A stretch of 40,002 bases of DNA, taken from positions 1 through 40,002 of the forward strand of contig JAFTFV010000017.1 of the NCBI GenBank assembly GCA_017458265.1, read 5' to 3'. The position numbers and the translations under genes were made by a program. The DNA comes from Bacteroidales bacterium. Its GTDB lineage: Bacteria; Bacteroidota; Bacteroidia; Bacteroidales; UBA932. Of the stretch, positions 21,005-30,076 are shown in pieces. The first letter of the stretch is position 1, and each line of letters begins with the position of its first letter. The notes under the pieces are model-generated. The model ran no database searches. It saw only the letters and a list, made by a program, of their open reading frames with translations, and was not told where the DNA came from.

Positions 21005-23404
21005 TCATTCTAGAATTGAGGGGCCTTCGATGTCCCAGTTACCTGAAATGTCAACGTCAGAGGAGATTACTTCGATGTCTGCGTATCCCACTGTGAGTCC
21101 GTTCCGGTATGAGCAGGATACCCTGTAGTTGCCTGGTTCGGTGGCGGTAAAGACTCCGGCAGCGGCCCCGTTCCATGAAAGCCTTGGATTGTCCGGACTC
21201 AATTCCGTCATGTCATATCTGACATCGGTCCAGTCGTGCGTGGTAATTTCATAGAGAACGGGTGTGAAAGTGATGCTTGCCCCAATTATTACCCTTGATA
21301 TTGCGGGCAGAACGACCAGTTCGTAATTTGTCCGGTCGTCTCCAGTGATGATGCGTGCTTCAATGCTGTGTCTCGTGGCATCGTCGTATCCGTTTTTTGC
21401 GTATATGCTTATAGTGAATTTTGAGTCGTCGGCAAGGTCGGACGTTATTCCGGGAATAAGGTTCAGGTAGCCTGATTTAGAGTTTGTTCCGTACATTTTT
21501 GCCGTTGTCATTCCGCTGCTGTAGCTGATTCCTATGCGGTCGCTCCAGTTATCGGCAAGGAGAGACTTTCCTTCGAATACATAGCCCGAAAGTGCGGGAT
21601 TTATGGTTTCTATGTCGGCACTGCGGTCTCCTGCGACAAAGCGGAAGGGCGTATTTGCCGGCAGGAAACGGCTCCCCGTTCTTTTTGTGTAGCTGCTTCC
21701 GGAGGGCAGCGTAATGACTATTTTATTGTCTGAAAGGAGCTTGTACGAGGAAAAGTTACTGTTTGCTGAAGGAACGGAGGAAGCACAGTCCAGCCATTTT
21801 ATGAATCTGGTGTCATTAACATGAAGTGTGGCGCTTTCCCGCGCATCGTCCTTTGTGTAAGCAATAATGTTGTATTCTCCGGGAAGGGCAGCCGGGGAGG
21901 CGGAGTATCGTATCTGCTCATACTCCTGTCCGGTATCCCCGAGATACTCTGAAGAGATGCCATCTGCCGGAGACTCCGTCCAGAACCAGTCCGTACCGCC
22001 CTTGCCCTTGATGACGACGCTTTCCCGGCCGTCATAATCTTCGTCAAAGTATATTGCCGAATAGCATGGCTCTGCGTACGCCACCCTTCCGGGATAGATA
22101 TAGTACTTCCTCTTCCTGGTGTGCATCCAGCTGATGGCCTGGTCGGCCACATACATCTTTATTTCTCCATACAGATTGCTGCGTGGATTGTTAAGGGGAA
22201 ATACGCTGACATGCAGGTTAGCCATATCGTCAGGGTGCAGGTAAGAAACGGTTTCGAAGCTGGGCCCTTCAAGGCTGTCTGGATTGAGAACGGTTTCTAT
22301 CGGATGCTCCCTTGCCGAAGAAGGCCTTATCCATGCGCTCCAGCCGATGGTATTCACCGGAAGATTCGATTCCACGAAGTCCGATAGGCTGACCGCCTGA
22401 CCCGGCAGAATGAAAACCGGAGATACAACCTTGAGGTATCTGAGGTCTTCCAGGGCAGCGGAGTCATATTTCCACTGGCTTTCAGAGAGTTTGTCTTCGG
22501 AATAGGTAATGTTCCAGATATATGCACAGTCCCTCTGAATGTCGAAATTCCCGGTTTCGTCGTTGCCCAGATAGCTCCTGTAGATCATGGTCCCGCTATA
22601 GAGGCCGCTCCCCGCAGCCTCTACCTGCAGATATGTGAGTTTGTCCTTCTTGCTGCTTATTGCAGGATTGTGCTGTGGCGATTTATCGTCGCTTGAGGTA
22701 ATTCCGCTCTCATCGCCCTGCATATTTTCCGGAACATACAGCACTAAGCTTGCCGATGATGACGGAACTGCCGGGAGTGCGGATTCCACCGACAGGGTAT
22801 AAACGTCTCCGGAACTGCTGATGGCGCTCTTCCCGAAAGGTTTCAGTACCCCGTTCATATTATGGACGGAAACGCGTGACACTTTTCCGCCCGGCCAGTC
22901 TGTCCTGAGGTTCGCCGTAACTTTTGCGAGAAGTCTTTTCACCGGGATGTCAACGTCTGTGCTTTCTCCGCCCCTGAATGAGGCCGATCCTGCCATCGGG
23001 ATGCCCATGGCATTGATGCTTCCTGCGCCGGCATCATAGGACTGAAGTCTGTAGGAGACACCCTCCAAGGCCGATTCTCCCGCCGGAAATGCCGCTCTCA
23101 TATCTCCCATATTTACTAACGCATATACGGTGAAGTCATCTCCGTTTTCCAGTTTCAGCGTGCCTCCCGCCGATGTAAAATGCCTTGCCGTGAGAAGATT
23201 CCCGCCCGAGTATACTCCGATGCTCACGCAGGTGACCTTGGATTCGATGGACGGATCAGCCAGAAGGCTTTTTGTCGCCGGCATTCCCCAGTTCCCGCTT
23301 GCCGATATGGAAAAACAGGCCGTAGTTTCCTGCCTGAACGGGTCTTCCGTGCAGGAGAGCAGCATAAGGAGCATCAGGGCCGGTAATAATATTCTTTTCA
23401 TCAT
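21005..23404 (-). CDS. large fimbria-associated lipoprotein, DUF4906-like
   Basis: A 799-residue lipoprotein starting MMKRILLPALMLLMLLSC (Cys18 lipobox LLSC). It has a fimbrillin-like N-domain (CVSIGVYSGGNLLTARHF, FTVYALVNMGDMR, VDIPVKRLLAKVTANL) up to about residue 300, a conserved middle YLKVVSPVFILPGQAVSLS, and Ig-like beta repeats to the end. The pattern matches the neighbour at 17635 and suggests an ancient duplication. Its start overlaps the stop of the preceding gene (ATGA), so they are coupled. It is probably exported, lipid-modified and built into the fimbria as a tip or accessory subunit. Confidence 0.7.
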   Translation of the reverse strand: MMKRILLPALMLLMLLSCTEDPFRQETTACFSISASGNWGMPATKSLLADPSIESKVTCVSIGVYSGGNLLTARHFTSAGGTLKLENGDDFTVYALVNMGDMRAAFPAGESALEGVSYRLQSYDAGAGSINAMGIPMAGSASFRGGESTDVDIPVKRLLAKVTANLRTDWPGGKVSRVSVHNMNGVLKPFGKSAISSSGDVYTLSVESALPAVPSSSASLVLYVPENMQGDESGITSSDDKSPQHNPAISSKKDKLTYLQVEAAGSGLYSGTMIYRSYLGNDETGNFDIQRDCAYIWNITYSEDKLSESQWKYDSAALEDLRYLKVVSPVFILPGQAVSLSDFVESNLPVNTIGWSAWIRPSSAREHPIETVLNPDSLEGPSFETVSYLHPDDMANLHVSVFPLNNPRSNLYGEIKMYVADQAISWMHTRKRKYYIYPGRVAYAEPCYSAIYFDEDYDGRESVVIKGKGGTDWFWTESPADGISSEYLGDTGQEYEQIRYSASPAALPGEYNIIAYTKDDARESATLHVNDTRFIKWLDCASSVPSANSNFSSYKLLSDNKIVITLPSGSSYTKRTGSRFLPANTPFRFVAGDRSADIETINPALSGYVFEGKSLLADNWSDRIGISYSSGMTTAKMYGTNSKSGYLNLIPGITSDLADDSKFTISIYAKNGYDDATRHSIEARIITGDDRTNYELVVLPAISRVIIGASITFTPVLYEITTHDWTDVRYDMTELSPDNPRLSWNGAAAGVFTATEPGNYRVSCSYRNGLTVGYADIEVISSDVDISGNWDIEGPSILE

Positions 23405-24426
23405 GAATTCTCTGAAATGGTGTAAGTCTTATCCCATGCACCCGGAACGGATACCGTAATGTTTACGTCCACAGCTCCCGGAATCTCTTCTTCCGGACTC
23501 AGTGAGCCGACATTCCGTATTGTCACTTCCTCAATTATATATGCCGCCCCGCGTTTCATATCCGGCAGAGTTACGGGATAATAATAGGTCTTTGTGCCGA
23601 CGGCCGCTTCAATGACCAGTCTCGTGCACCTTGAGGACCAGGCCGCCTCCCTTTTGTCATGGTCCTTGGTAACGGCATCCGGCATGGTGTAGAAGCAGTG
23701 AAGGGTAGAATAAGAGCCTCCCTGAGCAATGGGTGCATTGATGTTCCTGTCTGCTACAAGGGCGTCAAGAGCCCCGTTGCTGCCTGAGCCATGCCAGCCC
23801 ATTGCATTGTACCAGAGCTCCGGTGCATCTTCTGCCGGAAGGTCTTCTGCGAGGCTGTTTCTGCACCATACGTTAGTAAGATACAGAGCCTTGAGGAGAA
23901 AGGGGAGTGCGCGGAAGCGCTCTTCCCGGATGTCGGCAGTAATCTTTTTTACGACGACCTTGGATACCAGCCTTGTGAGGGATACGGTGCTTGATACCTC
24001 GCCGCCGAGGGCCGTGATCTCCGTTTCGCCGAACATCGGCAGGGAGGAGGGGCTGTAATCGGCAAGTGATATGACCGACCGTTTAAGCGTCTCTTCATCC
24101 GTAATCCGGTCCGGGTCGAAGGCGTATTCTCCGTAGCGGGGATAGTTTGCAATGGCGTATGCTCTGTAACGGGCGCCGCTCCTTATCGTAAAACTGATAT
24201 CGGCCCCGCCGGAAACAGATTCGCAGAACTTCTCGGAAGATTCTCTGGCGTTGAAAAGCATGACGGCCCAGTGGCTTATCTCTTTCTCGTCTTCTTCACT
24301 GATTCCCGTGCTCTTGCCGGTGATTCCTTTCCCGATTGAAAAGTGAACAGTGGATGTCCCCTCCACGAGAGGAGGGGAGCATGCGGCAAGGGTCAGGATC
24401 ATACTTGTAATTATCAGCTTTTTCAT
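23401..24426 (-). CDS. fimbrillin-like lipoprotein (accessory fimbrial subunit)
   Basis: A 341-residue lipoprotein with signal MKKLIITSMILTLAAC (Cys16). The body has the two-domain fimbrillin pattern: AVMLFNARESSEKF and YRAYAIANYPRYG in the N-domain, then LTRLVSKVVVKKI and CTRLVIEAAVG, and a C-terminal YPVTLPDMKRGAAYIIEEV followed by GSLSPEEEI. That last stretch is shared with the 24423-25361 protein. It probably adds to the fimbria by donor-strand exchange after lipid removal. Both ends overlap neighbours by four bases (ATGA). Confidence 0.75.
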   Translation of the reverse strand: MKKLIITSMILTLAACSPPLVEGTSTVHFSIGKGITGKSTGISEEDEKEISHWAVMLFNARESSEKFCESVSGGADISFTIRSGARYRAYAIANYPRYGEYAFDPDRITDEETLKRSVISLADYSPSSLPMFGETEITALGGEVSSTVSLTRLVSKVVVKKITADIREERFRALPFLLKALYLTNVWCRNSLAEDLPAEDAPELWYNAMGWHGSGSNGALDALVADRNINAPIAQGGSYSTLHCFYTMPDAVTKDHDKREAAWSSRCTRLVIEAAVGTKTYYYPVTLPDMKRGAAYIIEEVTIRNVGSLSPEEEIPGAVDVNITVSVPGAWDKTYTISENS

Positions 24427-25361
24427 GTATCGTTGAAATCTACATTTATGTTTTCACTTTCCCAGGGCCTTACTCTGACGTCGAACGATATGGAAGTTCG
24501 GTCAATAGCTTCGTCCGGTGCAAGGCTCCCCGGACCTTGAATGAGTATATGCTCAATCACGTAATCTGAATTGCAGGTCATCGGCGGAAGATTCACCGGA
24601 TACCAGTTGCTTTCCGAGCCGAAGCTGAGCCTGATGGCGAGCCTTGTCCTCCTTGGCGCCCATGGGAGGCCGTAAGTGTCTGCGTCCGATGCGTTTGGCA
24701 TCGTGTACAGGCTTTTGCCAATGTCCGTTTCTCCATGGATATCAATGCTCCCTTCCCATAACAGTTTGTCCTTGATTGCCGCCGGAAGGGCGCTGTCAAT
24801 CCCTGCAAGATTGAAGCGGATGTCTTCACTGTCCGGGACTCCTGAAAGGGGAACGCTTCCTGATGCGTTGACAATTGCAAGGGCCGTAACTGCGCAGGAC
24901 ATGTTTTCCGGCCACACGGAGCTGATTTCCTTTACAGTGACCTTGCACAGGTAGCGCCTGAGTTCAAGTGTGGGTTCATCCTCCCCGCAGTTGAACAGCA
25001 GCGGAGATGAAAACATGACCGGTTTCTCCGGATCGTTCTCTTCCAGACTGGTCCTTTTAGTAAGGAATTCCTCTTCACTGCCCGCAATTCCGGGTATTCC
25101 GTGCCCGTTTCCAAGAAGATACAGCCTGTAGTCCCTGCCGTTTACGAGTCTTATGGAAATGCTGTCTCCCGTGCCGCTGGAGGCCAATTCTAGACAATGG
25201 TCATCATCACGGAAGGCATATAGGTCAAGCTCTTCCGGCATGGTCTCACCGGCGCTGCCTCTTATCCTTACCTTGAAAGACTCCCTTGCCGGAGGAGGCG
25301 CAGCCACTGTACAGGCTGTAATCAGAAGTGCTGTCAGGATATATGGTCTACCTTTTTTCAA
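24423..25361 (-). CDS. fimbrillin-like lipoprotein with TTG start
   Basis: A 312-residue lipoprotein. I place the start at TTG 25361, which overlaps the previous stop as TTGA, matching the ATGA couplings of its neighbours, and gives a signal KKGRPYILTALLITAC with lipobox Cys. The N-domain has ELDLYAFRDDDHCLEL and YRLYLLGNGHGIPG; the C-domain has TRLAIRLSFG, YPVNLPPMTCNSDYVIEHI and GSLAPDEAI, close to the 23401 protein. It is a probable Mfa3/FimC-like accessory fimbrial subunit. A longer start at TTG 25391 is possible but would overlap more. Confidence 0.7.
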   Translation of the reverse strand: MKKGRPYILTALLITACTVAAPPPARESFKVRIRGSAGETMPEELDLYAFRDDDHCLELASSGTGDSISIRLVNGRDYRLYLLGNGHGIPGIAGSEEEFLTKRTSLEENDPEKPVMFSSPLLFNCGEDEPTLELRRYLCKVTVKEISSVWPENMSCAVTALAIVNASGSVPLSGVPDSEDIRFNLAGIDSALPAAIKDKLLWEGSIDIHGETDIGKSLYTMPNASDADTYGLPWAPRRTRLAIRLSFGSESNWYPVNLPPMTCNSDYVIEHILIQGPGSLAPDEAIDRTSISFDVRVRPWESENINVDFNDT

Positions 25362-26209
25362 AACTCGATGCTTATGTTGCTTGTCGTCCAATCTTCAATG
25401 CTGAATTTGAATTCAAGTTTGCTGGCGTTGCCGCCAACCTTGCAGTTCAGGTTGTATTTGAAACCCGCCTTGAGATCGAACTCCTGAGATTCCCTGTTCT
25501 CGAAGGTTTCTGAATAACCGTCCAGCGAAGCAGTCCATGTGGCAATGAACTTGTACCGTCCGGGAATAAGAAGGAAGTCGCAGTTCTTGCTGCTTGGAAA
25601 AGAGTCTGTCGTCAGGATTACCGGTGTTCCGCTTACTGGATTGCTCCATGTGCCGGAGGCGATATCGTATTTCGTACTGCTTCCGGGAACAAGCGGGACA
25701 ACATTTACCGTGAGGTTGGAGATCTGGTAAGAATCTTTTGCCGTAACGTTCACTGCGCCGATTCTGGTGAAAATATGCTTCAGCGTTATGGTGTTCACGC
25801 CCTTGTACTGTGACGATTCCTCATAGCCGCAGACTATATCCCTTGTCGTGGATGAAGGACTCACTGTGAACCTGCCACCGGAGTAGCTGATTGCCTCATT
25901 TGCTGCGTAGAATGAGTAATTCTGGTTTGTGCTTGGCCAGTACTTGGAAGTCGTAAATACGCCTCCGTTTCCGATGAAGACGGTATTGTTCCATGCAACG
26001 TCGTTCTCTGTGCCGGAAAAAGCGCTGATGTATATGCTTGAGAGGTTGTTGGAGGTCGTTACCTCCACTGCTTTCGTTACGACTGAGATTTCCTGTTCGC
26101 TTACTTTGAAGACAATTGGAACTGGCTCTGAGTCAGCTGTCCCGGAAGGTGTCTTTGCGCATGATACGGGTATTGAAAGAAGCCCAAGGTAAATAATGAT
26201 TCTTTTCAT
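25358..26209 (-). CDS. fimbrillin family lipoprotein (Mfa_like_1)
   Basis: A 283-residue lipoprotein with signal MKRIIIYLGLLSIPVSC (Cys17). The body matches the Mfa_like_1 fimbrillin pattern: ISVVTKAVEVTT near the mature start, LSSIYISAFSGTENDVAWNN, KYWPSTNQNYSFYAANEAI and TLKHIFTRIGAVNVTAKD. The C-terminal part has FDLKAGFKYNLNCKVGG and a final IEDWTTSN typical of the family. This branch is different from the FimA-type subunits beside it. It starts two bases after the Mfa2-like gene's stop. It is probably a structural or accessory fimbrial subunit. Confidence 0.78.
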   Translation of the reverse strand: MKRIIIYLGLLSIPVSCAKTPSGTADSEPVPIVFKVSEQEISVVTKAVEVTTSNNLSSIYISAFSGTENDVAWNNTVFIGNGGVFTTSKYWPSTNQNYSFYAANEAISYSGGRFTVSPSSTTRDIVCGYEESSQYKGVNTITLKHIFTRIGAVNVTAKDSYQISNLTVNVVPLVPGSSTKYDIASGTWSNPVSGTPVILTTDSFPSSKNCDFLLIPGRYKFIATWTASLDGYSETFENRESQEFDLKAGFKYNLNCKVGGNASKLEFKFSIEDWTTSNISIEF

Positions 26210-26210
26210 A

Positions 26211-27047
26211 TCAGATTGTAAGGTTTATCGTTTGTGCTATGTTCCAGTCATTGATGGCGACTGTGATGTTAAGATGAAAGAAGTCTATGTCCAGATTGAT
26301 GTCAGGAAGGTCTTCAAGGGCCCAGCTGAAGCCGTCCAGGCGCTCAAGGTATTCCCAGAGAAGCAGTATTCCGGAAAAGTCCTCATCTGCTGTGAAACCT
26401 TCTTCGGGGGTGAGTTCCAAGGCAAGCATGAGGTCCCGTTGCCTTGGAACTATGCAGGAAAACAGTCCCGGGGAGAGCTCCTCCATCTCATGCCTGAAAG
26501 GCCCTTCCAGCGGCCGCCCTGTGATGAGGTCCAGTCCGGATGTGTTTCCGATAACAGAAACATGATAGGGGAACGCTCCGTCTTCAAGGGAAAACCGGAA
26601 AGTCATTCTGGAGTGGTCTTTCCTGAGTCTGGCAGGGACGATGAGTTCATCTTCCATGGCCGGTACTTCCGATGTGAAAAGGTACAGGGGATCTCCTTCC
26701 TGGCCGCTTGGGATGGTGAGTGTCCTGGAACTTACTTCCTCTTTGCTTCTTTGTATTCCGGTAACGCCTGTCACGACTATCTTTTCTGTCTTGTGTATTT
26801 CGAGTGAATACCTGTCAGGATCCAGATCTTCGAGCCGCGGGGTGTCGGCAGCCATCACCTCGCTCGTCCGGCTGTCCCTCACCGCAATGCGGACCGATGC
26901 CTTGCTCTCCAGTTTGGCATCCTCCTCGAGGTCAATATACAATTGGGCCGGGCACCCTTTCCTGTTCTCAAGCACGAGAGACTTGCAGGACATCAATGCT
27001 GCCATCAGCAACAGGCAAAGGCCCGGTTTCGCTGCAGGAACTCCCAT
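26211..27047 (-). CDS. FimB/Mfa2-type fimbrial anchor lipoprotein
   Basis: A 278-residue lipoprotein starting MGVPAAKPGLCLLLMAALMSC (residues 1-21), with the conserved opening ENRKGCPAQLYIDLEE of FimB/Mfa2 proteins soon after the lipid-bound Cys. It continues with DLDPDRYSLEIH and, in the second domain, SRMTFRFSLEDGAFPYHVSVIG; it ends in INDWNIAQTINLTI. In Porphyromonas such proteins anchor the fimbria to the outer membrane and set its length. Its position straight after the FimA-type gene is the usual one. I chose ATG 27047, one base after the preceding stop. Confidence 0.8.
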   Translation of the reverse strand: MGVPAAKPGLCLLLMAALMSCKSLVLENRKGCPAQLYIDLEEDAKLESKASVRIAVRDSRTSEVMAADTPRLEDLDPDRYSLEIHKTEKIVVTGVTGIQRSKEEVSSRTLTIPSGQEGDPLYLFTSEVPAMEDELIVPARLRKDHSRMTFRFSLEDGAFPYHVSVIGNTSGLDLITGRPLEGPFRHEMEELSPGLFSCIVPRQRDLMLALELTPEEGFTADEDFSGILLLWEYLERLDGFSWALEDLPDINLDIDFFHLNITVAINDWNIAQTINLTI

Positions 27048-27048
27048 G

Positions 27049-28077
27049 TCAGATAGTGTATTTGCCGTCGTCTCCGTTGGCGACCTTCTTGATTTCCCAT
27101 GGCCGGACATCGATTCCGAAGGTGGCGGTCTCGACGTCTACGGGCACATCCTCGCCGTCATCTATGGTATCGTCACCGTTGGAGGGGTTGCCGATGGACC
27201 TGATTCTCAGTTCGTCAATCTCATACGTGCAGTTGCCCTGGATGGTCTCGAATTCGATGGGATATGTGTAGAACTTGCCGTCTATCTGCAGTTCGGCAAC
27301 GAATCTTGTCTTCTGAACGGACCCGTCATTGGGGTAAGCATATAGCGGAACGTCAAGTTCAAGGCTTCCGCCATTGGAAATGGTTTCTGATGAAACGCTT
27401 TTCAGAAGCAGTTTACCCACGGCTGATTTCTCTTCGCTTGAACTGACCGGTGTTCCGTTAAGGTCCAAAAGCGTTCCCGTACCGGTAAGAGAGTAGAAAT
27501 CCGATGATGCCGGCGTGCCTTTGAAATTGCTCCCGGACGCAACTCTTGTGAGGTATACCCTTCTCAGGCTCATGCTCTTTCCCTCAAGTCCGTTTGTGAG
27601 GCTGTTCGTAATCTTTACCAGCCTTATCCTTGCCGATACCCTGTCTACGGGGACGGAGACGCTCCTCAGCGTCGGCGTTACCGTGAAACTGCTTGCTCCG
27701 GCCATCAGGAATGAATTGGGCGCGTTTTCCTTAAGCGAGTTTACTGCATTCATGACGGCATCGGCCCCGTCCTGGAAGGGGAGAGCTCCGGTTTCATTCA
27801 CCACTGCGACTATTTTCTTTTCCCCTCCGGTGACAGAGACTGTTACCTCTCCGGACGCGGCATTTGCCGATGCTTCGAATACGAATTCGCTGCCGCTTTT
27901 CTTGTAAATGAAGACCTGGAGAGAATTCACCTTGTTCTCGTCCGAGGTGCCTTCAACCGTGGCCTTGGTGAGTGCGTGGGACGATATTCCCACCCTGATA
28001 ACATTTGTCATCTCTTCTGTGTGCCGGCTGCATGACATCGCAAGCAGCAGCATTCCCGCAAATAATAGTTTTTTCAT
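27049..28077 (-). CDS. FimA/Mfa1-type fimbrillin, probable major subunit
   Basis: A 342-residue lipoprotein with signal MKKLLFAGMLLLAMSC (Cys16) and the FimA-type fold: VNSLQVFIYKKSGSEFVF, KKIVAVVNETG, RVSARIRLVKITN and VYLTRVASGSNFKG. The C-terminal part has TRFVAELQIDGKFYTYPIEF, YEIDELRIRSIG and FGIDVRPWEIK. Mature subunits polymerise after a protease trims the N-terminus. Position before the FimB/Mfa2-like anchor fits the role of shaft subunit. A start at ATG 28077 gives a typical lipoprotein; 13 bases separate it from the previous gene. Confidence 0.8.
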   Translation of the reverse strand: MKKLLFAGMLLLAMSCSRHTEEMTNVIRVGISSHALTKATVEGTSDENKVNSLQVFIYKKSGSEFVFEASANAASGEVTVSVTGGEKKIVAVVNETGALPFQDGADAVMNAVNSLKENAPNSFLMAGASSFTVTPTLRSVSVPVDRVSARIRLVKITNSLTNGLEGKSMSLRRVYLTRVASGSNFKGTPASSDFYSLTGTGTLLDLNGTPVSSSEEKSAVGKLLLKSVSSETISNGGSLELDVPLYAYPNDGSVQKTRFVAELQIDGKFYTYPIEFETIQGNCTYEIDELRIRSIGNPSNGDDTIDDGEDVPVDVETATFGIDVRPWEIKKVANGDDGKYTI

Positions 28078-28090
28078 TGTTTTGGTTTGT

Positions 28091-30076
28091 TTAGATATTG
28101 TTTTCTCCAATCTGTCTTTCAAGTCCGTAGCGCTTGATCAGTATGTAAATCTCCGGGTCGAGATTGCCGCGGAATACAAAGGAATTGTCCTGTCGGCATG
28201 CATCGACGAAGTGTTTGACAGCACGTCTGTCGTCGCCTTTTCTCGCATAAAGGATTGCCATCATGTAATTCACCTGCGGCGTCCTGTCAAGCTTTTCCAG
28301 AACAGCCATTGCCGATGCGTTATAGTCCAGTGAGACATAGGCTATGGCAGTATTGAAATCATTGTATCCCTTGAGTTTAGTGAGAGCTTTTTCGTACTCC
28401 CTGTCCCTCAGCGCCTGCACTCCGGCCATATATACCGTGTCCAGCTCAGTGGTGTGGACGGTGTCTTTTTCCATGCCTTTTCTGAGGAGATAGAAGTCGA
28501 ACTTTACGGTTCTCAGCCTTGGATACAGTTTTTCCCGCATATATCTGTAGGACGGCTGTTCCCTGAGGGCGTTTTCCCGTGCGTCTGCATCCCTGATTGC
28601 AAGAATGCGGCGGTATGCCGTCCTGTCCTTTTCGCTCAGGGTGCTGTCCTGGTTTACGAGTGCTGTCAGCATGGACCAGTTTTCTCCGTTGGACCTGGAC
28701 TTGAACTTGATGACTGGAATGTTGTCTCCGGACTCTTTCCTTCTCATATGTTCATTTCCATTCTCGTCAACAGTCATTACAAAGGAGGCGTTTTCGCGTC
28801 TGACAGAGTCCCTGTAGTGACGGATGTAGTCGCTGAAGTAACCTGCTACGGATTCGGCCCTCTTTTCGGAAAGCCTGTCATTTGCCTTCGCGCTTCCTTC
28901 CGGAGAAGCCGACGCCGCAATCACTATCGAATCCAGGTCAAACGTTGTATTGTTTAGAAGCTGGTCTATGTTGCCCTTGATCCTTCCCATCTCCTCGGAG
29001 TTGTATCCGAGGGCCATGTCTATGTCCCATTTTCCGGAGCGGAAGTCCACATAGCATGCACTGTTCGCGCTTACGCGCCGTTCTATGACCTTTTTAAGGT
29101 ATCTTTCCCTCGGGTCTACGAAGGAAGACAGGGAACTGATATAGAAGCTGAGCGGACTTGTCCTTGCCATGCTGTATATGAGTTTGTCTCCCTCGTATAT
29201 TTCGCCGGAAAGGACTATGTCGACTTTCTTGAGCTTCGGCCTTGTGGCAACGGTCTGGGTGTAATGGTATACGAAATCTCCGTCGAGGTTCCGGATTACC
29301 GTATCAAGGCGTATCCCGTCCTTCGTGATGGGAACCTTTATGTACTTCCTGTACATTTTCCCGCGTATGGCTTTGCGGTGCTCGTTACGTCTTATGGCAA
29401 TCCTGTTTGTATAGTGCTCTATGGCCTCTTTTTCGCTCACTCCGTAGTATGAACGGAACTGCTCGTCGGAAACGATGCTGCTGTCCCTTTTGAATTTATA
29501 GAGCTCCGGAATGTTTCTCTCAATGAAAATCTCAAGGTTCCTGAGGTCTATGAAACGAGTGGTGTCGGTGATGATGGAACGGATGAAACGGTCATACTGC
29601 TCGTAACCTTTCAACTGCCCTTTGCGGTAATCGGCCCCTGTGATGATGACGGATTCCAGCCGCAGGGAATCCTGCAGAATGTACATGTCCGGATTGAAAC
29701 GGAGCTGCCATTTTGAATCCTGCATCCTTGCGGGCACGATAATCTCGAAGCGCAGGTCTACCTTGCCATGCCTTTCGGCCACGTTCCTGAATCTTGCCGA
29801 TATTACAGCAGCATCGAGTGTCTCCGTAGCCACCATCTCGCCGCTCTCCTCATCCTTGACTGCCTTCATCAGAAGGACCGTATTCCCGTTCTCGTCTGTC
29901 ACTGATGTAGTGTCCCTGTGCGATTCGATAATACGTCTTTCCTCCTCGATCTCACCTCTTGAGAGGGCGAGTGTGGCGGCCAGTTCGCTGGAGCGGATCT
30001 CTCCTATCTTAGTTGAAGACCCGCACCCAGCCAGAACTGCTGCAATGAATGCAAATATGAGTTTTCTTTTCATCAT
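28091..30076 (-). CDS. large OmpA-like lipoprotein with DUF3868-like N-terminus
   Basis: A 661-residue lipoprotein (MMKRKLIFAFIAAVLAGC, Cys18). The N-terminal part (to about 160) resembles DUF3868: VDLRFEIIVPARMQDSKWQLRFNPDMY then VIITGADYRKGQLKGYEQY, each typical of outer-membrane fimbria-linked proteins. The middle has a long charged region. Near residue 410 is an OmpA-like SIVIAASASPEGSAKANDRLSEKRAESV stretch (core ASPEG and SEKRAESV), which in the family binds peptidoglycan. The last part (about 575-661) is TPR-like. It fits a periplasmic or outer-membrane assembly protein for the fimbria. Start overlaps DUF3575 stop by one base. Confidence 0.7.
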   Translation of the reverse strand: MMKRKLIFAFIAAVLAGCGSSTKIGEIRSSELAATLALSRGEIEEERRIIESHRDTTSVTDENGNTVLLMKAVKDEESGEMVATETLDAAVISARFRNVAERHGKVDLRFEIIVPARMQDSKWQLRFNPDMYILQDSLRLESVIITGADYRKGQLKGYEQYDRFIRSIITDTTRFIDLRNLEIFIERNIPELYKFKRDSSIVSDEQFRSYYGVSEKEAIEHYTNRIAIRRNEHRKAIRGKMYRKYIKVPITKDGIRLDTVIRNLDGDFVYHYTQTVATRPKLKKVDIVLSGEIYEGDKLIYSMARTSPLSFYISSLSSFVDPRERYLKKVIERRVSANSACYVDFRSGKWDIDMALGYNSEEMGRIKGNIDQLLNNTTFDLDSIVIAASASPEGSAKANDRLSEKRAESVAGYFSDYIRHYRDSVRRENASFVMTVDENGNEHMRRKESGDNIPVIKFKSRSNGENWSMLTALVNQDSTLSEKDRTAYRRILAIRDADARENALREQPSYRYMREKLYPRLRTVKFDFYLLRKGMEKDTVHTTELDTVYMAGVQALRDREYEKALTKLKGYNDFNTAIAYVSLDYNASAMAVLEKLDRTPQVNYMMAILYARKGDDRRAVKHFVDACRQDNSFVFRGNLDPEIYILIKRYGLERQIGENNI

